This document shows, piece after piece, positions 6,096 to 6,546 of a DNA stretch of 6,546 bases. The stretch is taken from contig DATELY010000128.1 of the NCBI GenBank assembly GCA_035276085.1, positions 1-6,546 of the forward strand, given 5' to 3'. The position numbers and the translations under genes are program-made. The notes beneath the pieces are model-generated. The model was not told where the DNA came from. It saw nothing but the letters and a program-made list of their open reading frames with translations, and made no database searches. The DNA comes from DATELY01 sp035276085. GTDB taxonomy: Bacteria; Pseudomonadota; Gammaproteobacteria; Steroidobacterales; Steroidobacteraceae. The stretch's first letter is position 1. Each line of letters starts with the position of its first letter.

Positions 6096-6546
6096 ATGAA
6101 AGACATCACCATTCCCGACATCGGCGATTTCCACGATGTCGAAGTGATCGACGTGCTGATCAAGCCCGGCGACCGCATCGAAAAGGAAACGCCGCTCGTT
6201 ACGCTCGAAACCGAAAAGGCCACGATGGATGTGCCGTCCAGCGAAGCTGGCGTCGTGAAAGCCGTGTCGGTGCGCAAGGGTGATCGCGTGTCGAAGGGCA
6301 GCGTGATCGTGCAAGTGGAAGAAGGTGCCAATGCGGCGGCATCGGCTCCAGCTCAACCTCAAACGACGGCGCAGTCCCCACCTGCGAAGAAGGAAGCAAA
6401 GGCACCGAGCAAACCGCCATCCGCTCCGATTGCAAGCGATCAGGCGCACCTGCCTGCAGCGGAAGAAGTACTGCAGACGCCAGTTGCGCCCGCGCCCGCT
6501 GCAACAGCACCAAAACCTCCCAGCACGGTGCCAAGTCCCCCAGCTT
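6096..6546 (+). CDS. aceF: Dihydrolipoyl acetyltransferase, PDH E2, N-terminal part (runs off window)
   Basis: E2 carries acetyl groups on swinging lipoyl arms from E1 to coenzyme A and forms the core of the PDH complex. 150 codons are visible. A complete lipoyl domain spans residues 1-77 (start MKDITIPDIGDFHDVEVIDV), with lipoyl-lysine K41 in ETEKATMDVPS. From about residue 78 the chain is a Pro/Ala/Lys-rich flexible linker, typical between E2 domains. A further lipoyl domain or the peripheral-subunit-binding and catalytic domains should follow outside the window. Directly following aceE, it is most likely aceF; an lpd with an N-terminal lipoyl domain, known in some proteobacteria, is a less likely alternative that the visible part cannot exclude. 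The ATG at 6096 gives the exact family N-terminus, yet the bases before it are C-rich repeat sequence with no Shine-Dalgarno. Translation may depend on reinitiation after aceE or on leader folding. Confidence 0.92.
   Translation, partial: MKDITIPDIGDFHDVEVIDVLIKPGDRIEKETPLVTLETEKATMDVPSSEAGVVKAVSVRKGDRVSKGSVIVQVEEGANAAASAPAQPQTTAQSPPAKKEAKAPSKPPSAPIASDQAHLPAAEEVLQTPVAPAPAATAPKPPSTVPSPPA

Noticed and set aside
3320..6331. A 1003-codon open frame on the minus strand opposite aceE and the start of aceF
   Set aside because: It mirrors the GC-rich codon pattern of aceE, is rich in His/Arg/Ala without domain-like order, and crosses the aceE-aceF gap. aceE on the other strand is a full-length, motif-complete gene.

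Overview
The window looks like a stretch of chromosome from a GC-rich gammaproteobacterium. The GC content is high by eye, and codons prefer G or C in the third position. RNase T is largely a gammaproteobacterial enzyme. The pyruvate dehydrogenase E1 is of the single-chain, homodimeric AceE type, and dihydroorotase is the class II, E. coli-like PyrC. The RNase T resembles the Pseudomonas form more than the E. coli form in several segments. A lineage such as Xanthomonadales or Nevskiales would fit, but genus cannot be set from this sequence.

Left half (1-3196, minus strand): three tightly packed genes, read right to left. They are an M17 leucyl aminopeptidase family gene (1658-3196), pyrC dihydroorotase (609-1661) and rnt ribonuclease T (1-612, C-terminal end beyond the window). 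Both junctions are 4-base ATGA overlaps, so this is almost certainly one operon with translational coupling. All key catalytic residues can be read in all three proteins.

Middle (3197-3325): a 129-base divergent intergenic region. It should hold the promoters for both directions. It contains a perfect 6-bp inverted repeat, an AT-rich island and the Shine-Dalgarno sequence of aceE, but no strong sigma70 promoter.

Right half (3326-6546, plus strand): aceE, complete, encodes the pyruvate dehydrogenase E1 component. The start of aceF (E2, dihydrolipoyl acetyltransferase) follows and is cut by the window end inside the Pro/Ala-rich linker after its first lipoyl domain. E1 decarboxylates pyruvate on thiamine diphosphate and passes the acetyl group to the lipoyl-lysine of E2.

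The most unusual part is the 91-base gap between aceE and aceF. It holds a palindrome across the aceE stop codon, then an 86-base element whose ends are inverted copies of a CCAACCG/CTAACCG heptamer. The right arm of this element runs directly into the aceF start codon, so aceF has no Shine-Dalgarno at the normal distance, while a good one (GAGGAGG) lies at the far edge of the element. No phage, CRISPR, insertion sequence, tRNA or rRNA was seen, and apart from that gap the window is ordinary housekeeping sequence.
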